Assembly: GCF_001605895.1 (NCBI RefSeq)
Contig: NZ_LUAW01000071.1
Location: forward strand, 18-33,119
Length of the DNA: 33,102 nt
Direction of reading: 5' to 3'
Source of the DNA: Acinetobacter pragensis
GTDB lineage: Bacteria; Pseudomonadota; Gammaproteobacteria; Pseudomonadales; Moraxellaceae
The position numbers and the translations under genes were made by a program. Shown piece by piece: positions 32,605 to 33,102 of the stretch (its first letter is position 1; every line of letters starts with the position of its first letter). Below the pieces are notes generated by a model. The model worked only from the letters and a program-made list of their open reading frames with translations. It was not told the DNA's origin and made no database searches.

Positions 32605-33102
32605 ATGCAATTCAATTCACGCTACTCAACGCTTCCTGCCAAGCTGTATCATCACCAAATGCCCGCTCCCCTCAAAGGCGCTAAAGCGGGGCATTTTAAT
32701 GCGGCTTTAGCAGATGCGCTGCAATGGTCCGCAGAAGATAAAACTGCGTGGGTTGAAATCTGCAGCGGGCAAAAAACCTTTACGGAATTTGAACCTTTAG
32801 CCATGGTTTATGCAGGCCATCAATTCGGCCAATGGGCCGGCCAATTGGGCGATGGGCGCGGACTGCTGATTGCGCAGATTCTGGATAAGAAGGGTCAAAC
32901 CATTGATCTGCATTTAAAAGGCGCAGGTTCTACCCCGTATTCCCGCATGGGGGATGGGCGTGCGGTACTGCGCTCGGTGATCCGTGAATATTTAGCTGGC
33001 CATGCCTTAAATGCACTAGGTGTTCCCTCCAGCAATGCCGCCGGTTTTACAACGTCAGAGCAAGGCGTACAGCGTGAAAAACTGGAACTGGGCGCCATGA
33101 TG
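32605..33102 (+). CDS. selO: SelO/YdiU-family protein AMPylase, 5' part only
   Basis: The frame starts at ATG 32605 and runs off the window after 166 codons; full-length members have about 480 residues. The N-terminal SelO (UPF0061) motifs are clear: MVYAGHQFGQWAGQLGDGRG, LKGAGSTPYSRMGDGRAVLR, REYLAGHALNALGVP, and QGVQREKLELGAMM at the cut end. SelO is a pseudokinase that transfers AMP to proteins and is linked to redox stress. Glu and Lys residues of the nucleotide site are in the visible part; the catalytic Asp lies beyond the edge. MQFNSRY is the likely N-terminus. Confidence 0.93.
   Translation, partial: MQFNSRYSTLPAKLYHHQMPAPLKGAKAGHFNAALADALQWSAEDKTAWVEICSGQKTFTEFEPLAMVYAGHQFGQWAGQLGDGRGLLIAQILDKKGQTIDLHLKGAGSTPYSRMGDGRAVLRSVIREYLAGHALNALGVPSSNAAGFTTSEQGVQREKLELGAMM

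Noticed and set aside
1..33102. CRISPR arrays, insertion sequences, integrases or toxin-antitoxin pairs
   Set aside because: None were found; the only long exact direct repeat noticed is the duplicated tRNA-Pro.

Overview
The window looks like a chromosomal segment of an Acinetobacter-like gammaproteobacterium (Moraxellaceae). The evidence is a trpFB operon separate from trpA, the trpA-accD-folC-SPOR gene chain, the NadA, ArgJ and SecA sequences, moderate G+C, and many short AT-rich intergenic stretches with strong intrinsic terminators. No insertion sequence, prophage, integrase or CRISPR array was seen. The species cannot be named from this sequence.

Layout. 306-2516 (+) is a yfiR-yfiN-yfiB-like c-di-GMP signalling operon. 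2638-3040 (-) is a tRNA operon, Pro(UGG)-Arg(UCU)-His(GUG)-Pro(UGG), with identical flanking Pro genes. 3193-9016 (-) holds nadA, argJ, a small secreted protein gene and secA. 9352-9993 (+) is a 1-Cys peroxiredoxin. 10246-11645 (+) is a translationally coupled metallo-beta-lactamase-fold hydrolase and an exported Cys-phosphatase lipoprotein. 11663-15643 (-) is trpA-accD-folC-SPOR, in which every junction is a 4-base ATGA overlap. 16001-22033 is an accessory block: an NhaC-type antiporter, an AraC regulator divergent from a ferritin-like hydrolase, a DUF2804 gene, and a CPBP protease-DUF1543 pair. 22253-24119 (-) is trpF-trpB. 24280-29102 is a cobalamin locus: two divergent btuB-like TonB receptors, each preceded by B12-riboswitch sequence, with the right-hand one followed by a PduO-type adenosyltransferase. 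29399-33102 holds a glycerophosphodiester phosphodiesterase, a META-domain lipoprotein, a fatty-acid desaturase, a DHCW cupin and the start of selO, which runs off the window.

How the parts work together. The yfi operon probably turns an envelope redox or peptidoglycan signal into c-di-GMP. The trpA operon ties tryptophan, malonyl-CoA, folate and cell-division genes into one coupled transcript. The btuB locus imports corrinoid and adenosylates it under riboswitch control. The observation I rate highest is that the right-hand cobalamin element (26505-26575) keeps the B12 core and a B12-box-like end but is only about 71 nt long and lacks most of the usual aptamer. It sits directly after a good sigma70 promoter and before a hairpin whose loop could pair with the conserved C-rich core.
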